Positions 43,704-55,744 are shown, counted from the first letter of the stretch. The stretch: DNA of 64,000 bases from Bedellia somnulentella (GCA_963576735.1 OY755177.1:12462001-12526000); one strand, 5' to 3'. Translations and numbers: made by a program. The notes: generated from the sequence alone by a model not told the origin.

Positions 43704-44963
43704 ATTTTTGTGGATTTTAAAACTAGCCTGTTTTTTATGCATGCTGAATTTAATAAAAAACTAATTGAAGTTTAAAAATATATATTTAAAGTAACATGTC
43801 TAATTAAAAGTTGTTCACGCGTAAGTAAACGAAAACTGACACTCGGAACACGGGACAAATGATAAGTGTCACTTAGCTGTCCAACTTCCGAACAACAGCA
43901 ATGTTGTTTTGTAAGCAAACAATAAATCTTACTTCTCATATTCAAAACAGTGGCGTTGAACAAACATAATTCAGATTTGTTGTATTCCACAACCATTTAC
44001 AACTGTCAAAATCAGTTTAATACAGCAACAAGCTGGTAACAAAGTTGCTTCCAAGACGTGAACTTACTAAAACTTGATTTCTCACATCTAAAGACTTGGG
44101 CGTCACTAACGCATAAACACTTTACATACAGTTACTGAGTTTCATTCAACTAACTTTGCCCAAATATCATATATGACTTATTTGGAAGTTTTTGGAGACT
44201 CCAACTAACTAGTTTCTAATTAGGTAAAGTTATAAATTAGTTAAGAATTGGCACTGAATTCCGTGATAAGTAAATTATAATTTAAAAGTTGATGTAGAAT
44301 TTATGACTTGTTTTAAAAACAAACTAGATACTTTTTTGTTGAATTGTAAGAGAACTTAGTTATCTCTATATAGAACTCTGCTCTAAATATTTCCATTTAG
44401 TTATTATAAGTATTTTAAATGGCTACCATTGGTTGCTAATTCAGAAAAGATTAATACATAAAGATATATATGTTTGCATTAACTAAGCATGCATATTTGA
44501 TGATAGAACCATTTTTATAATAGCTGACGATATAATAAGCAGAAAATTAATCAATTCTTCATTTCAAAAGTAAACCATTATTGTTTGTAAGTGGCCTTAT
44601 TTTCATTTAAATGGAGTGCTAAAGTAACTGAAATTTCTTTTATTTAGCTTAAGGTATTACTTAAAATTCATCTATTCGTTTACGACTGAAACAAAGTAAA
44701 ACATAAGCTCAAAAATGGGAACAAATAAATAAAGAAAATGCGACTCTCAACATTACGAATTCAGATGTTGTCCAAAAATTATTTGCTTAATGTGTATGCC
44801 GTGACGTAACGTTTTGTTTCTATAATTTAAGTGTCTTTGAAATTAATAATAAATATACTTTTGAGTCCCTTTAATATTTGGAACAATTTTAATCATAATT
44901 CTGATCCTCTTCAGATCATTTTATGTCCTTGCACAGACGGCACGATGTCGGCATTATTTACTA
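43704..44963. other. AT-rich stretch, nothing recognised
   Basis: No supportable gene or element end. Confidence 0.4.
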
Positions 44964-45930
44964 CTAGTGGATCGTCCCAGCTTCGCACGGATAGCATTGT
45001 TTTTTTAAATATCTGAGGTTTCTTTCTTCAGTCACTGCTCAAGTATTGTGAAATTCAGCGCAATGTTTTCAATTTATTAAATTTATAGCACTCCCTAAAC
45101 AGTGTAGTTTGATAATTTTAAATGCGCTTTGATGAACGTTTCAGTATTTCCGTTGAATAGCAAATTTTGGAATAAAACGCTATGAAGTATTTATAACAAT
45201 CTAAAAAATAAATCATTACGTGATGTAGGATGCAACTACTGGCGCCATCTAGTATGTTATATGTAAATTAGTAAAGATTTGGTTTTAATCACGGGCGAGA
45301 TGGCTTATTTTATGTATAATTTCGGTGTTTGTCTACCGATTTCTATGATTTTTTTTCTATTGTATAGGTAATAATGTTACCTTTTTTAAATTAGGGATGA
45401 GTGAGAGGTTTACAAACGTAAGAGTATACAAACATAATCAAAATGTTCCGAACTGCTAAGCTATCAGGAATTATACGTGTTATTGTGAGTCAACCGTAAA
45501 AGATAGACATAAACTGTTGAAGATTTTTTTTTAGATAATTTTATGAAGAATATTTCCGTCACACATGATTTCTCTGTAAGTTTAACCATTGAGGCTGCAC
45601 ACGCGACGGAAGCTTAAAAAATGGAGTAATTTCTCCCGTTTTCCCAAAATTTCCCAAAATTCCCCTTTACTACTCTGCTGGAAAGTATACAAAAACCTGC
45701 GCAGGTGTATGAAGAATAATTGTACCAAGTTTCGTTAAAATTCGTCGAGTAGTTTTTGTTTCCATAAGGAACATACAAACCGACAGACAGACAGACAGAC
45801 AGACAGACAAAAATTTTACTGATTGCATTTTTGGCATCAGTATCGATCCCTAATCACCACCTGATGGTTATTTTGAAAATATATTTCATGTACAGAATTG
45901 ACCTCACTACAGATTTATTATAAGTATAGA
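44964..45930 (-). mobile_element. Non-autonomous Helitron, ~0.96-kb family (H4)
   Basis: Same ends and internal sequence as H2, including CTAG at 44964-44967, a (GACA)n tract near 45785-45808 and the terminal TCTATACTTATAATAAATC on the minus strand. A and T flank the insertion. Confidence 0.85.
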
Positions 45931-46009
45931 TAAGGGTTCATAATAACCGTATTTCACCTATTAAATATTACAATTACAATTACAATTTAATAGGATAATT
46001 GTGTGTGTT

Positions 46010-46332
46010 ATTTAAATAAAATAAATAAATAAATATTTACGGACATACGAGACAGATCAGTACAACTTAATGACTTGTGGTATGGGATACTAACTCAACG
46101 ATACATTTAATATAATGTACACATGTAAATAACATCCAAGACTAAGAAACACTATTTATGCTCGTCACATAAATGTTGCCCTCAGCGGGGATCGAATACT
46201 ATAAATTTATGTAACATCTTTTGTTGTATCCGCAATCATGACAATAAAATGGTTTCAATGGTTTCAACCCGCGACCTGCGGACCCAAAACCTAGTCACGA
46301 GCTAGTCACCTAACCACGCCACGGACGTCGTC
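46010..46332 (-). repeat. SINE-D copy D1, head split by ~70 bp
   Basis: On the minus strand: a tRNA-like head (CCGTGGCGTGGTTAGGTGAC; CGCGGGTT, then an insert of about 70 bases, then TTCGATCCCC), then GAGGGCAACATTTATGTG and a body ending in an ATTTATTTATTT tail. The B box is interrupted by the insert at about 46198-46268. Confidence 0.75.
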
Positions 46333-46884
46333 AATTTGTTTAAATTGTTACTCGTACGTTATCATAAATGGTAGATGGTAGGGCCGTGTGCATTTTTTTT
46401 TCAAAAGCCAGTGTGACCTGTCCCGATTGCCCAAATCAAATAATATTATGAGCTTGATAACCACTTCAATCTTATGATAGGTAATATTTTATTGTTTAAC
46501 TAAAATCTTAGAGATTTTTGATTTCTCATAAATTGACACGTATTTTGCGCATATTAAGTTGAACATATAGTATGTTCAATACTGAGGATTAAGATTACCT
46601 CCTACCAATGACCAATACAAGTCTGTTTATTGAAACCAAGAAGTTTCTGGTAAAACGCATAAGGGCTCTGGATTGAGGATTTGTTGGTAATTTAATTTGT
46701 ATAAGATCATTTTTTGTTTGCCTTGGTTATGATTTTACAAAAAGAACATGTGCGGAACAGAAAATTTGCTTATGACAAACAAGAACTGTCCAGAATACTA
46801 TATAGATCGATAAATCTTAAATAATTATTTTAATAAATATAATTCACCCACTTCATTACGAAAGTTAACTTAAAACCCTTTTTG

Positions 46885-47217
46885 TTTGTTATCCTCACAG
46901 CCCATATATGTCCCCACCAAGGGGCTCGATCCCACCCTATATAGGGCGATTTAGCCATAGTACACCACGCTGGCCAATTGCAGGTTGACAGACTAACGAC
47001 TACTACCGTAATAGTAGCCGGGACCAACGGCTTAACGTTCCCTTCAAAGCACGGAATCATCTTAATTTTCGGATAATCAGGTGATTCAAGCCCGCAATAT
47101 CCTCCAAAATTGGGTTAAATCTTACAAATTAAATTTGTAAGGTAACCACCCCCAGGGGGTCGAACCCGAGACTTTCGTACTTGATACAAAGCCCTTAACC
47201 GCGAGACCACGGAGGCA
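46885..47217 (-). repeat. SINE-C copy C1, near full length
   Basis: On the minus strand: tRNA-like head (CCGTGGTCTCGCGGTTAAGG; B box GGGTTCGACCCC), core GAACGTTAAGCCGTTGGTCC, then ATTGGCCAGCGTGGTGTAC and 3' end GGGGACATATATGGGCTGTG. This is the structure I recognise from abundant tRNA-derived lepidopteran SINEs. Confidence 0.88.
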
Positions 47218-48259
47218 GTCATAAATAACATTGTTTGTTATAAATAACACAAATGAGTACATTCTTCTTAATTCGATTTCTCATCACAAGTGTAGTTTTA
47301 AGTCATAAATAAAAGGAATCTATAGAATCAATTTAATCATAAAAAGCTACATCAATATTCAGATCTAACCATTCTAATAATTTTCTTACCGATGTTCTAA
47401 CCATTTTAATCATGAATTTATTTTAATTTCGCCTTAATTCTAACAAATGATTCACAAATTTAGACAAAGCTGTTCATAACTTTATTACCGGCAATGAAAC
47501 GTGTCTTTCAAATAACGAATTAAACAAATTAAAGTGGTATTCAATCAAACGTAAAACAGAGATTATTGTTCCCGAGGGATTTGTAAAGAAAATTCATTGT
47601 GAATAAATTTAAACTTTCTTTAAGAATGTTTTGAATGTTACGAAAGTGCCTTTCTGTTATTCTTTTATGAATCTAATTTTTTTTTCTCGCTTCCGCCTCA
47701 GTTGGATGTTGATTTATAATTAAATCGCGGACTTGTTAATTATTAATCTTATAATTTTCACTTCTTTCTACTTTTCCTTATATTTTGTGCACATTTTGTA
47801 AACTTAGCTGTAAAGCAAAATAATTTTATGGAAATATTCTGCAAAAGGTATTGCTAACGCTGTGTAATTATTTAAAAAAGCAATATAAGACCATGCATTT
47901 TACTCACGATTTACTGCCGATTGGAAGATTGAAAATTTAGAAAGAAACAAGACAAATATAAACTTATTTTATACAAAAATATTACTTCGACTAAAAAAAA
48001 CAACATAAAAAAATCACATAGAAATTAATAACAAACTAACACTAAACATTGTTTAACAAAACTATCTGAGGCAGGAAATGGTTTCTGTCTAAGCTAATAA
48101 TAAAGGCGTGCTTGCCTTTATAACTATTTTTCAGCCAGAATCTTAAGGGCTTTAATGTCACCTTACGGATGTATCAACAATCAATGTGATTTTATTTGCT
48201 ATTTCAACAGCCGTGATTGGTCTATAAAATATATTCTAAATAAACTTTTCTGTGAATTG
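47218..48259. other. AT-rich stretch, nothing recognised
   Basis: No supportable gene or repeat terminus. Confidence 0.4.
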
Positions 48260-48261
48260 AG

Positions 48262-48392
48262 AGTGTGCTCAAAAAGAGCATGTATGAAAAGATTGATGGA
48301 TGTAAACGAAGCTAGAGAGTCAGTCAGGATTGTACGAAGTGGCGATCGATAGTCTCTACCTACCCCAATGGAAATTAATGGCGTGGAAATTT
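48262..48392 (+). repeat. LINE-L 3' end
   Basis: Coding end reads RACMKRLMDVNEARES-like residues, then CTACCTACCCCAATGGAAAT and GGCGTGGAAAT. The (TATG)n tail has decayed. Confidence 0.85.
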
Positions 48393-48577
48393 CTGTATTC
48401 TAAAGGTAATTTTACTTATTTGATATGTCCGGCAGAATTCCCCCAACTATTCACTAATTTTTAACTTAACTTTTGACTTTCTAAAATGGTTTTGAAGTGT
48501 ACCTACTACGTATCGGCAAAATTGACTGTGAAAGTAGGCTAAAGGAGTTTACTTAATCTAAGACATTAATAATGATA

Positions 48578-48833
48578 AACATAACATAACATAAATGTTC
48601 ACGCCGAATATCCCCGAAGGGGTTGGCAGAGGTACTAATACTTCTGAACATCACGTAACTTTGTCACCTGGTGTTCAGAGTACCCACGTTTTGCATGGAC
48701 AGTGTACTCACGTGATAGGGGGCAGGCCTATCGCCGTTTTGTACGAATACACTGTCACATGGCTAAGTACAACTCAGCCATGTGGGTTTCCTCACGATGT
48801 TTTCCCTCACCGTTAACAACCATGATAAAATTA
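48578..48833 (-). repeat. SINE-B copy B9, 5' truncated
   Basis: From the (TTATG)n tail (CATAACATAACATAAATG on the plus strand) to the core ATTTTATCATGGTTGTTAAC. An 8-bp TSD, TAATGATA, lies at 48570-48577 and 48834-48841. Confidence 0.9.
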
Positions 48834-48841
48834 TAATGATA

Positions 48842-50151
48842 GTCACCTGTAAATCCGTTTATGTAGTTTTCTTAAATACGTGCTTACTACGTTTTACTAT
48901 ATATTTACACATAAAAACCTTTATAGGCTCATAGGTCCAATTCTAAATTGTGCCCAATACTCTCAGCATCTAGAGCGTCACCACTGAGCTTTGAAAGCAG
49001 AAACTGTGTTAGGTTCTAAAATCTTTACCCCTACATAAAACTAACACACACGTCCTTATATTTTCCACGGCCCTATAGCTTATTAAATGACTAATAAAGG
49101 TAAAGCTGCTTCCCGCTTCTTGCACTTAACTCATAATAAGCAAATAGCCCCTAGAGAATGGCACGCGTAATGATCGTAAAAATGGATACTGTCAGCACCG
49201 TCCCATGTTATATCGGGCTATGCAAATGTTACGATACTCAGCTTCAAAAGCAATAAACCTGCCTATCAGCTCTGTTTTACGACACAATAAGTAGATTGCT
49301 AGTTTTGTGCTGTCGGCATATTTGCATTTACGGTGTAAAGCTCTTCAGCGACCGTGTTTGTCGCTTCACTATAGAACAACGTTTATTTCTGTTAATTAAC
49401 TCAGAGTGTGCTATTTTGCATGGTATTGCTATGATTAAACGGGTATTATTTCATTGGATTTTCTGTTCTAACAAGTAATTAACTAAAAGGAATAGACCTA
49501 AATCATTTTATTATGCTTTCATACATACAGTATGTACATACATGACAGTGTTTATAGAACATAAAAAATTTCTAAAGCCATAAAATGTATTTCGTTCTCC
49601 ATTTAAATTCTTTAATCTTTATGCCCTTTTATTCTAACATTTTAGATGGCTGGTTTTATAGTACATTATCTAATTGAATGAAATGTGATATTAATCTACC
49701 TAGTTTATTTTACTAAGTACCTATGTCATTTAAAAGTAACATAGAAGAGATAGCTTTAAGTAAGAAAACCGTTTATAAATAGATAAATCTTTTTTTTTCT
49801 GGTATGAGTTGTAATCAAAAGTTTTCTATCCTTTTATCAATCTTCAATACCTATGTCAAATAAATCATAATAGCTTTTATTTTGCTCTTCTGTTCCATAA
49901 AAGCAATGTTAGAATTTCCTGCGGAAACAATAATTAAATTAAGTAAACAGTGCCAATGCTTAGCAGTGCGAGCAACCATGAAACGGTAATTAGAACATTT
50001 GACAGGGTTGGGTTCGGGTCTATTGGAAATCAATACATATCTTTAATTTTTTCAACATGTTAAACTATATTTACAGCTTAATTTTGGAAAAGATAGTTAT
50101 CTTTTCCATATATTTTCTAATCAATATTAAGTTAGTCACTTTTATAAGTGT
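48842..50151. other. AT-rich stretch, nothing recognised
   Basis: No supportable gene or repeat terminus. Confidence 0.4.
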
Positions 50152-50290
50152 TAAATAAAGGAAAGAAAAATTTCGACACAGGCGGGAATCGAACCCGCGA
50201 CCTCTATTTATTTATTCCTTTATTTATTCTTTATTTATTAGTAATAATCCCCTCATGAGGTTTTCATGAAAAAAAAGATTTAAATTATGT
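50152..50290. repeat. SINE-E copy E2 with inverted 5' part
   Basis: 50152-50204 is minus-strand SINE-E (AAATTTCGACACAGGCGGGA, ATCGAACCCGCGACCTC). 50211-50290 is plus-strand SINE-E tail (TTTATTAGTAATAATCCCCT, CATGAGGTTTTCATG). The 5' part is therefore inverted against the 3' part, as in twin-primed LINE insertions. Confidence 0.75.
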
Positions 50291-50444
50291 GATAGTTAGG
50301 CGTTTTCAACATTTGCATTCTATCTGAAAAGGTAGACAAGTGGCCTTCCGAATTAGTAAAAAAAAATTCGGAGGTAGGAAACGCAAACACTACTCAAACG
50401 TGTAAAAGAAATAAAGGATAGAAGAATTTCACGCTGGCAGCCAT

Positions 50445-51545
50445 TGACACGGTAGCTGAATTGGCAGAGCGACGGGGGCGTATACCCGAGGTCGCGGGTT
50501 CGATTCCCGCCTGTGTCGAAATTTTTCTTTCCTTTATTTATTAGTAACTAGTGGATCGTCCCAGCTTCGCACGGGTAGCGTTGTTTTTTAAATATCTGAG
50601 GTTTCTTTCTTTAGTCACTGCTCAAGCATTGTGAAATTCAGCGCAATGTTTTCAATTTATTAAATTTATAGCACTCCCTAAACAGTGTAGTTTGGTGATT
50701 TTTAATGCGCTTTAATGAACGGTTCAGTATTTCCGTTTAATAGCAAATTTTGGAATAAAACGCTATGAAGTATTTATAACAATCTAAAAAATAAATCATT
50801 ACGTGTTGTAGGATGTAACTACTGGCGCCATCTAGTATGTTATATGTTATTGTGGCTTATTTTATGTATAACTTCGGTGTTTCTCTACCGATTTCTATGA
50901 TTCTTTTTTTATTGAATAGGTAATAATGTTATCTTTTTTAAATTAGGGATGAGTGAGAGGTTTACAAACGTAAGAGTAAACAAATATAATCAGAATGTTC
51001 CGAACTGCTAAGCTATCAGGAATTACACGTGTTATTGTGAGTCAACCGTAAAAGATAGAAATAAACTGTTGAGGATTTTTTTTTAGATAATTTTATGAAA
51101 AATATTTCCGTCATACATGATTTCTATGTAAGTTTAACCATTAAGGCTGCACACGCGACGGAAGATTAAAAAATGTAGGAACTTCTCCCGTTTTCCCAAA
51201 ATTTCCCAAAATCCCCCTTTACTACTCTGCTGAAAAGTATACAAAAACCTGCCCAGGAGTATAGAGAATAATTGTACCAAGTTTCGTCAAAATCCGTCGA
51301 GTAGTTTTTGTTTCCATAAGGAACATACAAACCGACAGACAGACAGATAGACAGACAGACAGACAGACAGACAAAAATTTTACTGATTGCATTTTTGGCA
51401 TCAGTATCGATCCCTAATCACCACCTGATAGTTATTTTGAAAATATATTTCATGTACAGAATTGACCTCTCTACAGATTTATTATAAGTATAGATATAGA
51501 TAATTCCCACACGAGGTTTTCATGAACAAAAAGATTTAAATCACT
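50445..51545 (+). repeat. SINE-E copy E1, split by Helitron H5
   Basis: tRNA-like head at 50445-50520 (A box TAGCTGAATTGGCAGAG; B box GGTTCGATTCC). It continues TTTTTCTTTCCTTTATTTAT up to TAGTAA (50547), and resumes after the Helitron with TAATTCCCACACGAGG (51501). It might be mistaken for a tRNA gene, but the stems are imperfect and the attached tail is repetitive. Confidence 0.85.
50548..51500 (-). mobile_element. Non-autonomous Helitron, ~0.96-kb family (H5), nested in SINE-E
   Basis: CTAG at 50548-50551 and terminus TCTATATCTATACTTATAAT (minus strand) at 51481-51500. It lacks a block of about 40 bp present in the other three copies. Joining the two flanks gives TAGTAATAATTCCCAC, which equals the uninterrupted SINE-E sequence at 28.1, 34.5 and 50.2 kb. 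This shows insertion between A and T with no TSD. Confidence 0.92.
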
Positions 51546-53387
51546 TCTATGAGTTTGAATTAGAGCAATACTGAAAAATAAACGGTTAGCGGTTATGTGA
51601 TGTTTCAATTGCATCGCTGTGTTATTAAAACCCTTCTATCTATCCTTTTGGATCTATCCTTTTGGATTAAGGATAAATTAAGGATTTTCTACTTTTGACT
51701 GATATAGATCTCATCCGTTTTAATTGTGATAATACTAATAAAAATAGTTAATTTATATAATAATATCTATAATTTAGATTAGAAACTGAATTCTAACAAT
51801 GCACGTTTCCGTAGTGATAATTCCTCATTAGATTTTCGCGCCTCACTTCATCCTTTAATATACCCTTTATTCTGAGTTAGACACACACTGTAACTTTTAT
51901 GAATTTGTTAAACTTTTGTAAGCCACCCTCACCCTTACGAACAAAGTAAGGGTGTATCTCACTAACAACATCTGCACTCGTCAATTGTCAGACTCTACCT
52001 CATTAGTGGAGCATGTTCGTCTCTTTCTATTGTTTAAGTTCTCATCGTTTATCTCTTACTCGCACGTCGGTTATAGTTGTTTCGTATCGTTGTGCGAGAA
52101 CTATACTGCGAGACTCAGATTTTCCCGGAGTCTATTATTTGGCGGAATCGTTGCCTCAGATGTGCCATTTCTAAAGACGTCGTTATTACGAGTTTTGAAT
52201 ATAGTTTACGTATATTTTTTTAGATTGACGTTTAAATTATAGTAAAATCGACTTTTAAGGTTGAAAATTAATGTCTTAGAAGCTATAGGAGCACAATATT
52301 TTAGCTTTTTTAAAACTGCAGTTTTATTGCATTTTTTAGTTAAAAGTCATTCAAACTATTTATTCTAAATTGTTAAAGTGTTAATCCAGTGGAAGGGTTT
52401 CATTAAAGTTCTTTTGGTAAAATTTGAATACTATTCTGATTGGTATATTTTCTTTGTTGCAGAATTCTGATATCACTCGGGCGCTCATTTTAAGGTAAGA
52501 TCATTTTCTTGTGTTTTTTCAAGTTTTTAAAAGCGAAAATATACAAACTTTCTACTCTATTCATTGATATATTATAAACATTATATTTTACTAGTCACAT
52601 AAACAAGAATAAATTTGTTATGTGGATGTGGAACTCTTTATAAAACGAGAGAAATAAAAAAATCTTAATTATTAAAGATTATAATGTACTGTACATGAGA
52701 ACATTTTTAATTAACACAGAAATCTGATTGATTTTTATAAAATAGAAGACTTTCCTTTTTGGATGATCCAAAGCGTCTTGTATCGATTTCCGTAGTAACA
52801 ATATTAAACTAACATTTTTGCGGATAACGTCACGAGAGCGAATTATTTATTCGGCCTGTCAAGGGAAGTTGGGTCTGACTTTAGTTTCGGATACAAATAC
52901 AATACGAAAAAGGAAATCTTTAGGGACTATCTGACTTTTGTTCATTTTCTGATGGGTTGTGTTTATCCTGTTCGATTCTATTTTAATATTGTTTTAGTGA
53001 TGTTCATTCACGTGAGTCTAAAAGGAAATAGTGATACGTCGTAGGTTAAAAAGTATTTGTACTTTATTTTAGGACTTCTACTGTATGAATTAATGTGCGG
53101 TTTTTTATCGTTGCATGGGTGTTTGAAGTTGGGTTTTCTAACTGTTTATCGACCAAAACCTTTTAACGGTTTGAAAAGAATTCATTCTTGCCATCTTCAA
53201 TTAAAGCAAAATTTATTCATAAAAACTAAGATATATTTTACATTTATTTATGATTGATCGCGAATGAATATTTGTTTCCTTTTCGATATACATAAATTAA
53301 TAGACATAAATTAACCATTATCTATAATGACGGCTAAAATTCCAACAAGGCTTAGGAACTTTAGGATTCATTATTTCTCAAACACAC
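51546..53387. other. No repeat recognised; possible exon-like signals
   Basis: 51900-52250 is less AT-rich and non-repetitive. At 52447-52499 a pyrimidine-rich acceptor (TTTTCTTTGTTGCAG) and a donor (AAG then GTAAGA) frame a 32-bp segment, 52463-52494. No long coding frame is present. Confidence 0.3.
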
Positions 53388-53389
53388 TT

Positions 53390-53568
53390 AAAAAGGCAGG
53401 TGTCCGCAGTATGAAGTATTCTTGAGAGAAAGATAGAGCATGTATGAAAAGATTGATGGATGTAAACGAAGCCAGAGAGGTTTGCCAGGATCGTACAAAG
53501 TGGCGATCGATAGTCTCTGCCTACCCCAATGGGAACTAACGGCGTGAGAATATGTATGTATGTATGTA
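53390..53568 (+). repeat. LINE-L 3' end with (TATG)n tail
   Basis: The coding end reads RACMKRLMDVNEAREVCQDR, then TKWRSIVSAYPNGN and a stop. The CCCCAATGGGAAC hairpin, GGCGTGAGAATATG and (TATG)n follow. A seven-base insertion breaks the frame upstream. Confidence 0.92.
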
Positions 53569-53922
53569 CTTAAAAAATGAGGAAAAGATTGCTAAATAAG
53601 GGTATCATCTCGAAAATTCGAATATTTCAAATCCGAAATTCACTATTTAGAAAACTGTTCACATAATTTACGTATCACAGATGCTTTATTTTCCACAACT
53701 TCATTAGTACATAAATACATTTTCTAGAAGTATCACTTCCCAGAAAAACTAAAACCAGATTGTTAAAATGAATTTTTTGCTTTTACCAACTATATCTTTT
53801 ACTATAATCTCATTATTCCAAAGGTTTAAAAGACCGAAGTAACTTTATCTATTGTCTTACAAATCGTAAATCTCTCTAACTAGATATTATTTATGTTAGA
53901 AAAAAAGTTAGGTCACATTTAG

Positions 53923-53941
53923 TTAGGTTAGGTTAGGTTAG
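53923..53941 (+). repeat. Short interstitial TTAGG tract
   Basis: Three full TTAGG units and a partial fourth. TTAGG is the insect telomere repeat. The array is too short to mark a telomere. Confidence 0.7.
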
Positions 53942-53949
53942 ATTATGTA

Positions 53950-55114
53950 TAAAACGAGCGAGCGTAGCGCAGCGGAGCGAGCACCTAAATGCCTGATGCA
54001 TGCCTATATGCATACTTGCTTGCTTGCAGCTTGCTTGCATGCTTGCTACATATAGGAGACGGGGGGCGGGGTATACTACTTACATAAAATATGCCTGCAG
54101 AATTATTCATAGCAGTAGGTATCATTCAATACATCTGTATTTCAAATGTATGGAAAATGAGTTTTTGGAATAGTGATTATTATAATTAGGGTATATCTGG
54201 TTTTTGATTCTGTGGGAATCCGTTCTAGTGGTTAATCATAATGATAGTAAAGAAAAAAAAAGTCAATCGATAATCTGGAATGTAAGAATATGGTATTTGA
54301 AATTTCGGTGAAACAATATTATGGCAATAAAAAAAAGTCGATTAGTTTTCGGTAAAATAATATTCGGGTTTAAAAGTTTCGGATATACAGTATGTAACCC
54401 TAAATAAGGTATTAGTTGTGATGAGCCACATTGTCCTATTATTGCTTTGAAGGCCCTAAACCCCTAATTTATTAGTGATTACAAATACAATAATATATCA
54501 ATGACATTTTAACATGAAAAAAATCTAAATATATCCAACTTAGCTATCAAATCCATTTCAATAGTAAAAAATATCGTAGATACAAACCCAAGATATGTTT
54601 GCCATTCGCTTATAAAAATGAAATAAGAAATAGGTTCACAAAACAAACAGCATATGAAAATTCAGAGTCCCCGCTGAGCACTTAGCAGCATACAGCTACA
54701 GCAATATTCTTTTCCGCCGGAAAGCTTGAAACATGAGCTTTTATTAATGTAATTTAGTAAAGTAAAATGTTAACTTTTCCAAGATATGAGTTTTTTTTGT
54801 TTTGCTACTGTTTACCCTGAGCAAATAGGTCTTTTTGTCTTGAAACTTCACTATTGTTTAAAGTATATCAAAAAGATACCTTTTTAAAACAAGCGTTCCA
54901 TGATTTCTCTCCTCTCCAAAGCACTATGCTTTAAGAGTCTTTTTACGTTAAAGAGTGGAAATAAAAGAGAAGGAATAAATAAAAGGAGCCATTAGTGCTT
55001 TCTTTATTAGAAGCTGTTTTCTATAAATAAAAATCGCGTTTGCTCTGCTTGAGTGCACCAAAAGATTTTCAATTCGTATTTTTGAAATAATTTATGTATA
55101 AACTTTTATAAATT
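53950..55114. other. Mostly unrecognised; GC-rich simple segment at start
   Basis: 53955-53982 is AGCG-rich and 54004-54050 is CTTGC/GCTTG-rich. The rest is AT-rich without a feature. Confidence 0.4.
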
Positions 55115-55405
55115 CTTTCGAAGTCTAGCGGTAAAGGTTTGGCTTATAATCTGGTTTCGGGTTGTGTCACGAGGGGGATAGTAAATTATAAAAAATATAC
55201 GATTGTTCCCAAATTTGTAAGATAATATTACAGGATTGATCATTAGAATACCCGAAAATTAATATGATTTGGCGCTGTGTAGGGCCCCTAAGCCGTCTTC
55301 GTTCCCGATACTTGTCATAGCAAACGTTGTTAGTTTCCTAACGTGCACTAGGCCAGCTTGATGAGCCACGAGCTTGATATAAATAGACTAGGATGATGAT
55401 AATAT
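55115..55405 (+). repeat. SINE-C copy C3, decayed
   Basis: A degenerate tRNA-like head (GTCTAGCGGTAAAGG; CGGGTTGTGTCAC) is followed by ACCCGAAAATTAATATGATT. Next come CCCCTAAGCCGTCTTCGTTC, CCTAACGTGCACTAGGCCAG and a GATGATGATAA tail. Confidence 0.7.
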
Positions 55406-55564
55406 TTTATGCATTATTATTACATTCAAGTATTATAATGTAAACCTTTTCAAATGAATGAGTTGTTTTTTTTTAATCATATCATTTGGTACAAGGCAAA
55501 GATGCGCCAACTCCTACATTTTATTGAGTAAAAAGAAAGCCGTACCATGTAGGAACAATATTAT

Positions 55565-55744
55565 TGGTATTGGGGCTTTTAAAGGATTTTTGGGCGATGC
55601 GGTTGGAGACCCATTACCAACAACCTTTATATTACCATCTTTTCCCCACTAAAATTTCCAAAAGTGGCTAAGGAATTTTTAATTCCTAAGCTCTGGCTAC
55701 CCCTTCTAGGGATCTATAGCCGTGAGTATATGTATGTATGTATG
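55565..55744 (+). repeat. SINE-A copy A30, 5' truncated
   Basis: Starts at GGTATTGGGGC and ends in (TATG)n. A clear TSD was not found. Confidence 0.88.

Noticed and set aside
47140..47217. Possible minus-strand tRNA
   Set aside because: It is joined to the lepidopteran SINE core with ACGTTAAGCCGTTGG, so it is the SINE-C head.
50445..50520. Possible true tRNA gene
   Set aside because: A and B boxes and a CCTGTGTC end are present, but the clover-leaf arms do not pair well. The sequence runs straight into a repeated tail seen elsewhere in the window, so it is a SINE head.
54004..54050. CTTGC-type repeats as a CRISPR-like array
   Set aside because: Units are short, irregular and without spacers. 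It is simple sequence in a eukaryotic genome.
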